A DNA stretch of 64,000 nt from assembly GCF_032884065.1 (NCBI RefSeq), contig NW_027062649.1, positions 2,277,355 to 2,341,354 of the forward strand, written 5' to 3'. Both the position numbers and the translations under genes were made by a program. Below the pieces are notes generated by a model, which did not search any database, was not told where the DNA came from, and worked only from the letters and a program-made list of their open reading frames with translations. This document shows positions 22,042-33,799 of the stretch, one piece after another (within the stretch, counting starts at the first letter, position 1; each line of letters opens with the position of its first letter). The stretch is from Artemia franciscana (taxonomy: Eukaryota; Arthropoda; Branchiopoda; Anostraca; Artemiidae).

Positions 22042-23763
22042 AACAGTTCGTGGTAACGAACTGTAGTAAGGAGCGACCCGGCTCAATAGTAACCAAAACT
22101 CTAAAAAATGGAATTTTGATACCAATAGCTACATCAAAAGAATCGCATTTTAATGCTGGTTTTAAATATATAAGTTTCATCAAGTTTAGTCTTACCCATC
22201 AAAAGTTACGAGCCTGAGAAAATTTGCGTTATTTTAGAAAATAGGGGGAAACGCCCCCTAAAAGTCATAGAATCTTAACGAAAATCACACCATCAGATTC
22301 AGCGTATCAGAGAACCCTACTGTAGAAGTTTCAAGCTCCTATCTACAAAAATGTGGAATTTTGCATTTCTTGCCAGAAGGCAAATCACGGATGCGTGTTT
22401 ATTTGTTTTTTTGTTTTTTTGTTTTTCTTTTCTTTTCCCCAGGGGTGATCGTATCGACCCAGTTGTCCTAGAATGTTGCAAGAGGGCTCATTCTAACGGA
22501 AATGAAAAGTTCTAGTGCCCTTTTTAAGTGACCAAAAAAATTGGAGGGCACCTAGGCCCCCTCCCACGCTAATTATTTTCCCAAAGTCAACGGATCAAAA
22601 TTCTGAGATAGCCATTTTATTCAGCGTAGTCAAAAAACCTTATAACTATGTCTTTGGGGACGACTTACTCCCCCACAGTCCCCGTGGGAGGGGCAACAAG
22701 TTACAAACTTTGACCTGTGCTTACATATTGTAATGGTTATTGGGAAGTATACAGGCGTTTTCAGGAGGATTTTTTTGGTTTGGGGGAGGGGTTGAGAAGA
22801 GGGGGATATGCTGGGGGAACTTTCCTTCGAGAATTTGTAATGGGAGAAGAAAATTTCCATGAAGGGAGAGCAGGATTTACTAGCATTATTAAAAAAAAAA
22901 CAATTAAAAAATAAAACTGAAAAAGCTTTTTCAGCTGGAAGTAAGGAACAGCAATAAAACTTAAAACAAACAGAAATTATTACCCATATGAGGGGCTCAC
23001 CTCCTTCTAATACCTCGCTCTTTACGCTAAAGTATTTTCGGTAATTTCAACTACTTATTCTACGGCTTTTGTGATTCAGGGGGTCATTCTTAATGAATTG
23101 GGATAAAATTTAAGCTTTCGTGTAAAGAGCGAGGTACTGACGATGGGGCGAATCCCCTCATATATGTAATAAAAACATGAGAATACAAAAGTTCTTTACG
23201 TAAGCTAATTTATAAGTTACGTAAATCTTTTACCAATAAAAAGATTCGTAAAAAATTAAAAGTTCTAGTTGCCTTTTTAATTAACCAAAAAATCGGGGGG
23301 CAACTAGGCTTCGTCCCCCGCTCTTTTTTTCTCAAAATCATTCGATCAAAATTATGAGAAAGCCATTGAGCCAAAAAAAAAATATGCAAATTTCGTTTTG
23401 ATCATTCCTCTGCGGAGAGCCAAAATCAAAACATGCATTGATTCAAAAACGTTCAGAAATTAAATAAAAAAAACAAGTTTTTTCAACTGAAAGTAAGGAG
23501 TGACATCAAAACTTAAAACGCACAGAAATTACTTTGTATATGAAAGAGGCTGCTTCCTCATCAACGCCCCGCTCTTTACGCTAAAGTTTTTTTACTGTTT
23601 TAGAAAGAAGAATTGAGAGAAAGAGTCAAACTTTAGCGTAAAGAGCGGGGCGTTGATGAGGAAGCAGCCTCTTTCATATACAAAGTAATTTCTGTGCGTT
23701 TTAAGTTTTGATGTCACTCCTTACTTTCAGTTGAAAAAACTTGTTTTTTTTATTTAATCTTTA
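22042..23763 (+). mobile_element. Foldback repeat family A, copy 2, nested in LINE-1 ORF2
   Basis: The element is bounded by the interruption of ORF2: ...ATT GTG TCA before it, and GCA GGA GTG GAC after it in the same reading frame. It opens with the hairpin cagttcgtggtaacgaactg (22044-22063). It continues with a ~900 bp region shared with copy 1 and with a fragment at 34800-35065, then an imperfect foldback module (about 22983-23165, arms around cctcgctctttacgctaaag), and a perfect palindrome (23459-23758). It ends in a T-rich tail. No open frame resembling a transposase or polymerase is present, so it is non-autonomous. No clear target-site duplication can be read. Confidence 0.8.
23459..23758. 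repeat. Perfect inverted repeat, 131 bp arms, 38 nt spacer
   Basis: Arms 23459-23589 and 23628-23758 are exact reverse complements when compared base by base, including an 8-base A/T run. The spacer is unrelated sequence. Equivalent modules in copies 1 and 3 of the family are imperfect. A transcript or single strand would fold into a very long hairpin. Confidence 0.95.
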
Positions 23764-25317
23764 GCAGGAGTGGACATCCAACATGCAGAGAAATTTTGCT
23801 ATCTAGGAGTCTTACTGGATTCAAAGTTGCTATGGACTAACCACATCGACTATCTTGTTGGTAACCTGAGAAGTAGGGCAAACTTTCTCAATGCAATCTG
23901 CCTCTCTAAAAGAGGAGCCCCATATTCTTGTGTTTCAAAACTAATTGGAGCAACAATCACCAGCAAACTGGACTATGGTAGCATGTTCTATAGGGAAGCA
24001 ACTAAGCACAACCTCCAGAAACTTGATTCAGCTTTTAATCAAGTTCTCCGACGAGCTCTAGGCTGCTTAAAAACCACCCCCACCCCAGCCCTCTACTGTG
24101 AGCTTGGCGTCACATCACTTCAGAGGAGAAGAAATAATCTTCAAGCCCGTTACTTTCTAAAAAAAATGGGATCAACAAATCATATTGTTTATAAAGAATG
24201 CATTGCTACATGGAATCAAGATCTCCAGTTTAGACCAAGGTTTTCCCCTACAGTCTATAAATATTCTTGTCTGATGAGTAATGCTGGCCTTCCAGGCCTA
24301 GTTCCAACCCCAAATATAGATGACCTTTCCTCACGCTTCAACGGAATAGGTAATGTAATTAATTTAGCTCTAGATAATAGAATTAATGATTCAGGAACAA
24401 TAATTTTAAAATTAGAGTGGTATAGGCTGACTCTGCAATGGACTGACTTTACTCACATATATACTGACGGATCTAAGTCGGAAATGGGTGTAGGCTGCGC
24501 TTTTGTAGTCCCGTCAACTGGAACTTCTTGCGGATTTAAGCTACCTGACAAGCTTACTGTTTTTTCTGCAGAAATGATTGCTATTTATCAAGCACTTCTT
24601 TATATTAAGTCAAACGGTATAGTTGGTAGCTTTTTAATTTGTTCTGATTCTCTATCTGTGTTAAATTACTTAGCTATGAAACGAAATGATGCCAAAGAAA
24701 CTGCTGCACAAATTGAAAAAATAGTTGATGACCTTCTAATACATGGTTATGATCTACAACTTACATGGGTCCCAGCACATGCAGGTATTCCTGGGAACGA
24801 GTCAGCTGACAAAATGGCAAAATGGGCTTGCAGAAGTGGTGAATTGTTGGATGTAAACTTGTCCCTGAGTGAATATATTCAGGGTTACGAGGCCAAATCC
24901 GCAATTGATGAGAAAGCTGATTTCACAAGAAAGTCCACTAATACAATCTTGGATCTATATGATTTTAAGCCTCCTCCATTGGACCTAATTCACAGTGAGA
25001 GGAAAATTGCCACAACAATATTTCGAATCAGATCTGGCCATGCTAAAGTGAATTCTGTTCTCTTTAAATGGAATTTGGTTGACTCCCCAAATTGCATTGT
25101 ATGTAATGTATATGAAGATGTCCGCCATGTTATAATGTCGTGTAAAAAGTATTATATCCAGCGTGAAATATTAAAAAGAAAAGTTCTAAAGCTCTTTGGT
25201 GCCTTTACTTTCCGTGCGGTGGTGGGTCATTCATCCGCCCCTCCGTGGGCTCGTAGGGTGTCTGTTTCTGCACTGGGTTGTTTTATTAGAACTTCAAGTT
25301 TATTCGATGTGCTTTAA
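23764..25317 (+). CDS. LINE-1 ORF2, 3' part: RT thumb, RNase H, Cys-His tail
   Basis: 517 codons in the same frame as the 5' part. It begins with the RT-distal block GVDIQHAEKFCYLGVLLD, then the connection region. RNase H follows with its carboxylates: YTDGSK, FSAEMIAIYQAL, CSDSLSVL and WVPAHAGIPGNESADKMAK, which supply D, E, D, H and D. Near the C-terminus is a CIVCNVYEDVRHVIMSC knuckle (C-x2-C-x7-H-x4-C). RNase H degrades the RNA strand of the cDNA hybrid. No frameshift or internal stop is present, so before the nested insertion ORF2 would have been about 1,250 residues and apparently intact. The frame has no ATG at its beginning because it is a continuation. Confidence 0.9.
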   Translation, partial: AGVDIQHAEKFCYLGVLLDSKLLWTNHIDYLVGNLRSRANFLNAICLSKRGAPYSCVSKLIGATITSKLDYGSMFYREATKHNLQKLDSAFNQVLRRALGCLKTTPTPALYCELGVTSLQRRRNNLQARYFLKKMGSTNHIVYKECIATWNQDLQFRPRFSPTVYKYSCLMSNAGLPGLVPTPNIDDLSSRFNGIGNVINLALDNRINDSGTIILKLEWYRLTLQWTDFTHIYTDGSKSEMGVGCAFVVPSTGTSCGFKLPDKLTVFSAEMIAIYQALLYIKSNGIVGSFLICSDSLSVLNYLAMKRNDAKETAAQIEKIVDDLLIHGYDLQLTWVPAHAGIPGNESADKMAKWACRSGELLDVNLSLSEYIQGYEAKSAIDEKADFTRKSTNTILDLYDFKPPPLDLIHSERKIATTIFRIRSGHAKVNSVLFKWNLVDSPNCIVCNVYEDVRHVIMSCKKYYIQREILKRKVLKLFGAFTFRAVVGHSSAPPWARRVSVSALGCFIRTSSLFDVL

Positions 25318-25440
25318 CAGTCTTGGGTCATGTTGTATCAAGTCAAATGTTTATTAATGTATTCAATATATTGTATAAGTTTAATGTGTTTCCCACGAAA
25401 TTTAATGTAAATCGTAATTTACGGCTGTAAATACTATAGA

Positions 25441-28400
25441 ATTAATTAGGGTGGTCTGACGTAGGTGGCTATACTAGTGGAAAAAATGGTTTGCCACCAA
25501 GAAAGAATCTGCAAATAACGATTCTAAGTGATTCACTAATCTGAAAGTAGTCATCGTTTCTTAAAAATTCTCCATACACATTGTCTGGACAAGATTGATA
25601 CGTACGTGACGGAGCTGATTCATGCTCCAAAAACGTTGGAATCAACAACAACAACACCCTAGTCTCGGTGAATCCCCCCATCACGCGTCTAATGCTCATC
25701 ACCCTGGTACTAAAGTGTTCTTTTTTAGAAATCAGTAGTTTTTAACCCTTAACCTTGTTTTATCAAAGTTTAGGACAAAATTAATAGTAAAACATAATTA
25801 TTGCAATTATAATGTAAACAAAAATCATGTAAAATCTAGCAATATGGAAATTTCGTATAGATTGACAACTTGAAGTGTTTTGAATAGTCATAGTTCATAG
25901 GTAAAACCCTAATCTATATATATCCCCTTTTGAGCATCTAATGCACATCACTGTGACACTGAAATGTGCTTTTTAAGAGATAATTTTTTTCCCTAAACCC
26001 AAAGATCTCAAACCCACAAATTCCTGCGACACATGTAGAAGATTTTTCCCAAATAAGAGAATGCGTGGTCATCGGCGCGCTTAGTTTAGGTTTTAATCGT
26101 GTTACGTGAAGAATCAATGAGTTCAAACGATCAGTCTTCAGATTGTGGAAGAAAATTTTAGCATTAGGTCAAATGTATTTAAGCTAGACAATGGCCGAGA
26201 TTATGGTAAAAAGATACTTAAAAATTAACTCTTAGAATTGACGAATAATGCTGTCCTATCTTGGGAAGAAAAGTCAGGAAATTAGAACATTTTATTCTTT
26301 GACCTCTGGTGTGCCTGCTCACACATTGGTTTCATAAATAAAAAGTGTAGGAGGAAATTCGCAAAACAAGGTGCAGGAGAAAATCCTACGTAGGTTTCAT
26401 GTTAATGACTGAAAAGGTCAGAAATCAAAAATCTGGATAGAGTAATTTAATATTCTGTTTTTATAAAAAAAAACTATTAAAGAAAAAATATGCTCCTACT
26501 GGCAGGTTTGGGAACTAAAAACAGTGACCAATATAGCTACACTAGCGCCAAAAACACCCTTAGTGGCAATTTGCATCTGAAAAAGTGGTATGGGATGCAA
26601 TTTTGCATGTTATTTCTTGCATGTTTCTATTTATCTTTGTATATTCAAAACGGCTAGTACTCCCATAGCAAAAAGCAGGCTGGAAGTACAGTTGGGCAAA
26701 ACACCGATTATTCCCATTGTCAAAATGGCCTGGAAATACACTGGGGCAAAACGGCTAGCATGAAATAGCCTATCTCTCTGTGAAATGTGGAAAGGAATAT
26801 CCGGAAATCCCGTCAGAAAGGTGGACTATTACTATTATGCCACTTTGGGGTTTGGCTGAACTATACAGATTAATTAACTATTGAATTTTTATTTAATTTC
26901 TGTTAGTTTTGGTCGCTAACATTTTCTGGATTTATGTTTAATATTAGGTTTAATAAAAACTTGAAATGAAAAACCAAAGATCCCTTCTGATTTTTCCCCT
27001 CGAGTTTACTCATCCTCAAGTTTAATTCCTATGTCGATAGCTTCTTAAGTGTGTCCATTGATCTTAAATTATTAATTTTCGGGTCAACTGTTCTTCTCCT
27101 CTTTTCTCAGTGTTTCCCTTTGGATTTGTTTCCCTTCAGATCATATTTGAGGGACTGGTTGTTTGCTCAAAGGACAATGTTCATCCGAGACTTCAAAATG
27201 TCAACGCTTGCTGATGAAGCCTGTGCGCATATAAAGAGCAAAAATTGGCTAAAAGATGTCGAAAAAGCACCTAATGATCCTCGGATCTCAATGAATAAAT
27301 TTCCTAAAGGCATCCAAAATGCAATTTATTTGTAGCTGATATGCTTTACAACGTGGGGATTAAGCCCCCATTGACAGGAGGTAGTATGTGTCCAATCACA
27401 GCTAGTGAGTGGACTGGAACAGTGGCTGGTTGAACTATAGTAAATGAGCGGAAAAGGGAGATGTTGTTTCTAATGGTACGCATTGTGGTATAGCTGTGAA
27501 TGGTACCAACACTATTTCAGTATGGTCGAAAAAAATCTACGTTGGATTGGAAAAAGACCTCAAAAATGGAACCATACAGCGTTATACTCAAACAAAATAA
27601 GAAGGATGAGTCCCATAAATTATGCTTACATCACGCTATTACATAACTCTAATATTATGATTTTTACTCATAAAATGCTTAATAAAGATGCTTAAAGGGT
27701 ATTTTGAAGTTCTGTATATAAAATGCATGAAGTCTTTAAATTACATTATTTATTTTTGTATCCACCATAGCCAATGATATTAACAACGTCCAAGATTATA
27801 TTAAGCATATACGTCCGTATATACAGAAGTTATATAACGTCCAAGTTATACAACGTCCGTTTATATTAAGTAAAATGACTTCTTTTTTTTTACAGGAAAT
27901 GAAGCAATACGATTGGGCATAGACCATCTTAGATTTCCTATATTTTTTTTTCATGCAGAAGAATTAAATGATTTTAGGTCTTCTGCAGAACTGAAGCCAT
28001 TTGTGGCCCAAAAATTTAAACTCTTTGAGCATACACACATCTTGATCCATATTTATTTGGATTATTTTAATCCACAATTTATGTATCTTAGTCAACAATT
28101 AATCTTGACATTATTTATTCTGTCAAACCTATTTGTTTGTCTACATGAATTTTGGTCATGGCTTTTAAAAAAATATCAAATTAACAAATCATATAAAGCG
28201 GGTTTGTTTCCAAAATTTTTGTTTTCGTTAAGTTATCCGTTTACCCTGTAATTCTCAAACGGGCCACCAAAATTTTTTTTATGTTTACAAATGTCTTATT
28301 ATTTGTAATTTTGAAATGAACTTAATCAACAATTAGCAAATGTAATTGACAGATTAGCATATGTAATCATCAAATTATTCCTTTTGGTTATTTCTTTTCC

Positions 28401-29204
28401 TCCAAAACGTTATTGAGTTCTTCTTGATTCAGTCAAACAGTCACGGAAATTTCAAGCTAATCGGAGTAATGGAATGTTTAGTCTATTTTGGAGTTTCACG
28501 AAACCATACAATCCAGTTTTTTTCCAAATATCTTTCATCTCTTATGTACGTTTCGTCCATTGCCCACGACGATTAGGTTGCCAGCCGATCGAACACAAGG
28601 ATGAAGCTTATTTTGGACATCACAAATCAATACACTAAAATGCGTTCAATTTTTTTACCTTTTTTTCTTTAATATTTTTTGTCCAATTGCGGAACATTAA
28701 TTTTTCCTTCGGTTTCAGGAACCACAAAATATTTTAGGTCTGTTTTTTTTTTCTTGTCATAGCTCTTTTTTGTCTGGCTAATAAGAGATATTGAATAAAA
28801 TAACACTTTTGAATAAAATAATATTGAATAAAATAAAATTCTTCCTCGATCTAAAAAAGTTGTTGGGACACTATCGAGCAAAATAAAATTGCTATACTAT
28901 TCTTTCGGTGATTAAGGTTTCTCTTGACCAAGGGACTTATAGATATAAACTTGAAGCTTTTCTGGTCCCTATAAGCCCAACCTGACAAGGCTTATTTCCC
29001 GGAAATCACTATTGACTCTCACAAAGAGCACTAGAATTTTCTTAGTTCTAGTCTAAACTAGTTTAGTCTAAACTAGGGCCCAGGAAAAAGCATTCAACAA
29101 CAAATTACTTTTTTTCAGAGGGGGTCGTTCTCGCTGAATTCAAAATCTACTATGCTATGTGAATAACGTATATATCAAGACTTTTTTGGGGAGTTTTTTT
29201 GAGA
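25441..29204. other. Intergenic region, repeats only
   Basis: No gene recognised. Two related ~100 bp segments, around 25655-25745 and 25905-25995, share accctaatct, then gcatctaatgcacatcac and gtgctttttaaga. A ~55 bp unit is repeated at about 26650-26760 (ggctggaagtacagttgggc versus ggcctggaaatacactgggg). A plus-strand 94-codon frame at 27051-27335 has a hydrophobic start but matches nothing I know. Short T-runs and AT-rich stretches fill the rest. Confidence 0.45.
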
Positions 29205-29765
29205 GTGCAAATCCAAGTTTCTTTGACAGCGCCTTCCGTACGAGGTGGTTAGAAAACAAATAATATATGAACAGTAGATGGATATTTGCTTAAGAATTAA
29301 ATTTTAGAGTATTTTGTTGAAACTGCGTTGCCTACTTATTTGGATACATCACTTTAACAATTGAGTCTGGTACCACCACAGCAAAAAAGTAGCTTTGTGA
29401 TTCCTAAGTTTCAACTGGAGAAAAATGAGAAGAAAAACAAAATCTAGAAATAAAATCGTTCGTCAATATCTGTAAAATTTATTCTTACTTGTAGAAAAAT
29501 TAATCACAGTTTACATGAATACAAGATACCTTATTATGCAAACTCCATCTTTCCGCAGACTCTTCCTTTCACCTACTGACGGATATGCCCAGGGTTGCCA
29601 CCCGACAAAAAGCAAATCACTAGATCTTAGTGATTTTTTTGTTAATTTTGTGATTTTCTTCAATAATCTAGGGATTTATGGGCTGATTTGGTGATTTTTT
29701 CTTAAGTAATATAAAAAAATAGCAGAGATAGTTATAAATCACTAGGGGTGGCAACCCTGGATAAG
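29205..29765. repeat. Duplicated ~560 bp segment, copy 1
   Basis: From gagagtgcaaatccaagttt to ggtggcaaccctgg it aligns along its whole length with 31585-32160 with scattered differences. Shared landmarks are acgaggtggttagaaaac, attgagtctggtaccacc, gttcgtcaatatctgtaaaa and the MITE at its right end. It is non-coding. Confidence 0.85.
29589..29760. mobile_element. 172 bp MITE with ccagggttgccaccc ends
   Basis: The left end ccagggttgccaccc (29589-29603) is the exact reverse complement of the right end (29746-29760). The interior is A+T-rich with repeated gtgatttt. A diverged copy sits at about 31988-32156 and a third terminus at 1-13. Flanks atatgc and ataagc are similar but not identical, so a target duplication is uncertain. 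The ends resemble those of hAT-type elements, but this is only a guess. Confidence 0.75.
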
Positions 29766-31498
29766 CCTACAATCACACGAAAAAAAGAGATAAAAATGTA
29801 TGACAGGAAACTGCACACATTTTTCTTCTGTTTATAAGATATTTGCATATGGTGGGTTAGAACTAAGTTTTCAGCATATAACTTGAATAGGTGAAATTCA
29901 GTATGAAAATCACGATTATCCCTAGACCAAAAGTTTGCTTATATCTTAAGCCAAAACAACCAAATTTCAAAAAAAAAAAAAAAACAAAGAAACTAATTTT
30001 AAAACAATGATGCCAAGATTGGGAATAATGAAGTTGAAAGTATATTTCAAATAAGCACCATAACCTGACGAAAACCGCGCGTTTGTCATTATTGATGAAA
30101 AGATTATATTCCATTAAGTTGCAATTTGATGGGGTAGCTTTTCAAGATAAAAAAGAAAAGAGCAGGTTTGGTTTACTTGGAACGTTAATAAGTACTTATC
30201 TGCTAGAGCGACAACCATCACGTCTGCATGCAAGATGTGTTAAGTACCTTTATTCTACATATTATGAAGTAGGAATTGTTTTCTTACTTCAAACTGCCCA
30301 AAATCTTCATCCCATCCAGGGGCGTCGTTTAGGGGGGGGGGGAGCAGTTGCCTCCAAACAATGTGAGAAAAAATACTATTTATCCCATGCCCCTTGACTA
30401 TCCGGATATGAGTCCCTCTTGCTCCCCCCCCCGATAAAATGCAGGAGAATCGTACATGCCCCCATTCCCCACTAATGTGCAAATATATAGCCCAAATTAT
30501 ATATTTACCATTTATTCTGTCTTTGTCTTGTCTCACAAGTAGCTGGAAGGAAACGACGAGAGAAACTGGTTCTACAGTGCGTCAATGGATGAAGAACTTG
30601 AGTGGTAGGCGCTATAGCAGAAAATCAGCCGTTAAAATACCACGTCGATGAGACTTTCAAGAATTAGCCCTGATTAGTTTAGACTAGCCCTGATTAGAAA
30701 AACCTTAATTATTATCCAGGAAAGTCTTTTTTAAATTTCCTTCTACATCCCTTACGTCTAAAAAACTCTAAACGTCTAAAAAACGTTCCCAAGCTCACTG
30801 TTACTTCTTTCAACTTTTGAGGAAGAAAAGACTGGTAAAAAGTTGGTTTGGCAGACTATATCAGCATTGATTTGTTCCTACTAGACTATTCCTTCTTTTC
30901 TTCAACCAGGTTCAATACACTGACAGAAAAATTCCGAGTATCCACCTTTCCTGATTCCAAAAAAAATTATGCCTTAAATCTTGAATCTGATTAGTCTAGA
31001 GATTACCCTAGAGAATTGACCCGCAGTTCAATAAAAATTACCGTTAACAAAATAAGAAATTGAGCAGTTTTTTTTCTGCCAACGAGGCGGTCGTTCGTTT
31101 TGTAAAATGTTGCCATCATGTCAATATTTCGTATTCTTTTGACGACAGATAAAAAGGACATTGTTTTTCATGTCAAAATGGAAAATATAAATTCAAGCGA
31201 CAAGTTCAAAATGTAAAGCAAACTAATAATATTTTCTTTTTAATGATGTTTCGTTTATGGCCAAGAATGGAAGCGATAATGCAATTAAGTTTCAACTGAA
31301 TAAATCTGACAGTTGATTCACTCAGCATTAAAGAACAATATTTAAAACCACCACCGAATAAGTCGACTTTTTAATTCTAACTTGAATGCGGCTCATTGAA
31401 AAAAATCATGGAACTTGAACATTATTGGCTCTGTAATTATCTGTAATTTTGATTTTATCCACAAACATAACTATAACACCGACCACACATAGAACAGA
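29766..31498. other. Intergenic spacer between duplicated segments
   Basis: No gene recognised. About 30311-30500 contains repeat ends (ccaggggcgtcgtttaggg and the ctaatgtgcaaatatatagc terminus shared with 9608-9763) with G and C runs. The remainder is A+T-rich. Confidence 0.45.
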
Positions 31499-32232
31499 AC
31501 TTGATGAATCGATAATTATCCCTTAAATCGACAGTCGAGAAAATTTGAGGCATCCCAGATTTATCTTTGTAATTTTGTTCCGATTGAGAGTGCCAATCCA
31601 AGTTTCTTCGAAAGTGCCTTCCATACGAGGTGGTTAGAAAACCAATAATATATGAAAGTTACATGCCTATTTGCTTAAGAATTCAATTTAAGAGTTAAAA
31701 TAAAATTTTTATTTTGTCGAAACCCTGTTGCCTACTTATTTGGATAAATCACTTTAATAATTGAGTCTGGTACCACCGCAGCACAAACGTAGCTTTGCGA
31801 TTACTAAGCCTATAGTGGAAATGAGAAGAAAAACAAAATCTAGAAATAAAAACGTTCGTCAATATCTGTAAAATTTATTCTTACTCGTACAAAAATTAAT
31901 CACAGTTCACATGAATACAAGATACCTTATTAAGCAAATTCAATCTTTCACCAGACCCTTTCTTTCACCTACTGACAGAAACACCAAGGGTTGCCACCCA
32001 GTCAAAAAAATAAATTACTAGATTTTACTGACTTTTTCGTTGATTATGTGATTTTCTTCAATACTGTAGTGATTTATGTGCTGATTTAGTGATTTTTTCT
32101 TCTGGAATATAAAAAACCACTGGAAACAGCTATAAATCACTAGGGATGTCAACCTTGGTAGCAGCTCGATGAATCGATAATTATTCTTTAACTCGACAGT
32201 CAAGAAAATTTAAGGGATCCCAGATTTATCAC
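31499..32232. repeat. Duplicated segment copy 2 with flanking ~68 bp direct repeats
   Basis: The core 31585-32160 is homologous to 29205-29765. It is bracketed by a direct repeat, at about 31499-31570 and 32162-32232, reading gatgaatcgataattat, then cgacagtc.agaaaattt and atcccagatttatc. The flanking repeats have a few mismatches. Copy 1 has no such brackets, so they belong to the second locus. Confidence 0.75.
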
Positions 32233-32579
32233 GTAATTTTAAACATAAATGGATAATTTTTAAATTAAATTTTTATATAAAAAAAAATACTCGGAATCTG
32301 TTCGATTATGTATATTTTCAATGTCTGGTAAAAATTACTTACATCATAACATACAACGACGTTGATGCGAGTTTTACGATTTATAAAAAGGGACAAAACG
32401 CTTGAATAGTGAATAATGCATTTAGCATAAATCTATCTAAAACTCATTCTAGACATTCAAAACCAACTATTTTTTTTCTGGCGTCTAGACTTCAAACTTA
32501 AAATGTAAACAACGATGAAGACTACACTACCTTCCTATCATATTAACAACAAGAAGAATAAAAGCGGGGAATGATATTT

Positions 32580-32790
32580 ATTTAAATCTTAAATGAATAT
32601 TTCGGTTTTGTATCCAAGAGCCGTCCTCAGCAGACCACATATATAAATACAAATAAGTAGAATAAGAATGTGTTTTTAATTTTTGTTTCAGTTTTAAAGG
32701 TATTGTAACTCATATTTTATTTAAATATGTTGTTTCTGTGGACGGCTCTTGGATATAGAGTCGAAATACTCATTTAAGGTTTAAACAAAT
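32580..32790. mobile_element. ~205 bp MITE with ~50 bp inverted ends
   Basis: The left end (cttaaatgaatatttcgg, then gtatccaagagccgtcc) and the right end (ggacggctcttggatat, then gaaatactcatttaagg) are inverted copies with a few mismatches. The centre is A+T-rich and there is no coding capacity. Confidence 0.75.
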
Positions 32791-33491
32791 ATTACTGTCT
32801 TAGATAAGGTCCCTATTGCTCTATACGTTGCTGTTTTTATGAAATTTAAGATGCCTATAAATATGATAGATCTAATATTTAATCGAATCCTACCCTTTTT
32901 TAGTAACGTCATTGCGGAAAAACAAGGGAAAGATGACACCAGAAACACCCACATGAATTATATAGATTATATAGAATACAACTCAAATTATTAAAATCTA
33001 GACTTAGAAAAACCGCTTCTAGTCCTGTATTGGTAAGAAAAGGGGCAAGGGGACTTTTAAAACTACAAAGAAACAAACTTAGTTTCTTTAAGAAAATAAA
33101 ATAAAAATGGCATTGTTCAAGGAGAACACGTTTGTACAGGCACATGTAAAAAAGATGGCGCAGTTAATAATAATAATAATAAGAAAAAAACAATTTGGAA
33201 GACTTGATATAGCAGTAAGTTAAGAGTTTATCTCTTTTTTCATAATTTTGAAGTTATTTTAGGAAAAAAGTTTTTGTAGATGTTATCTTTTAAAAAATAA
33301 GTCAATTTTCTTCAGAATTTACCCTTTTACTTTAACAATATTACCATAGAAAAACTTAAAACAAATTTCTACGCACTTTATATTCTTTATAAAAGCATTT
33401 GATAATGAAAAGACCCATACTAAAATATCATATACATTCTATAAAATCAAACAAAGATATTTGAAATAGCACCAAGAGGTAGAAAGCTCAT

Positions 33492-33683
33492 TCATTTTAA
33501 TCTTTTGAATCCAGCCCCAGTTGTGCCAAGTCTGAGTTCTTCATAAACCGTAGGCTGCACTTCGTTTGAACTTGAAAAAGCGCTAGGTGCCTCTAATGTT
33601 TCTTCTCTCCACTCTGTGCTAGTACTGACCCTGGATCGACCTGGAGGGTCGGTTGTTTCGGTATTAATTTCAGAGTGAATTAT
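33492..33683 (-). CDS. Ig/DB/FN3 membrane protein, terminal exon with stop
   Basis: The final coding exon, 192 nt including TGA at 33494-33492. The acceptor is aattcacttccag|ATA, entered in phase 0 from the transmembrane exon. It encodes a 63-residue cytoplasmic tail, rich in Ser, Thr and Glu, that ends PTVYEELRLGTTGAGFKRLK. The terminal YEELRLGTTGAGFKRL looks like a conserved C-terminal motif and contains a tyrosine in an acidic context. Comparison of this motif with other family members would confirm it. A decayed duplicate of part of this exon lies just upstream in gene order (about 33800-33915). Confidence 0.88.
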   Translation of the reverse strand: MIHSEINTETTDPPGRSRVSTSTEWREETLEAPSAFSSSNEVQPTVYEELRLGTTGAGFKRLK

Positions 33684-33799
33684 CTGGAAGTGAATTTAAC
33701 TGTTGAAAATTATAAGATGAATAAAATCTATGTCAAAATCCTCAAATATCCTATTCAAGAAATTTGCCACAAATAATAAGACACAACACCTCTGAAATT

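Larger units (their letters stand above)
18555..25440 (+). mobile_element. LINE-1: I-group non-LTR retrotransposon with RNase H, split by a nested element
   Basis: The two-ORF architecture is ORF1 with three zinc knuckles, then ORF2 with endonuclease, reverse transcriptase, RNase H and a C-terminal Cys-His motif. An RNase H domain downstream of the RT is typical of the I / LOA / R1 / Tad assemblage and is absent from jockey and CR1. Both ends are approximate: the 5' end is placed after the T run and the 3' end in A+T-rich sequence past the ORF2 stop at 25317. Apart from the 1.7 kb insertion at about 22042-23763 the frames are open, so the nesting looks recent. About 5.2 kb remains after subtracting the insert. 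Confidence 0.85.

Noticed and set aside
27051..27335. 94-codon frame with a hydrophobic N-terminus
   Set aside because: The N-terminus could pass for a signal peptide, but no domain, neighbour exon or homologue is recognised.
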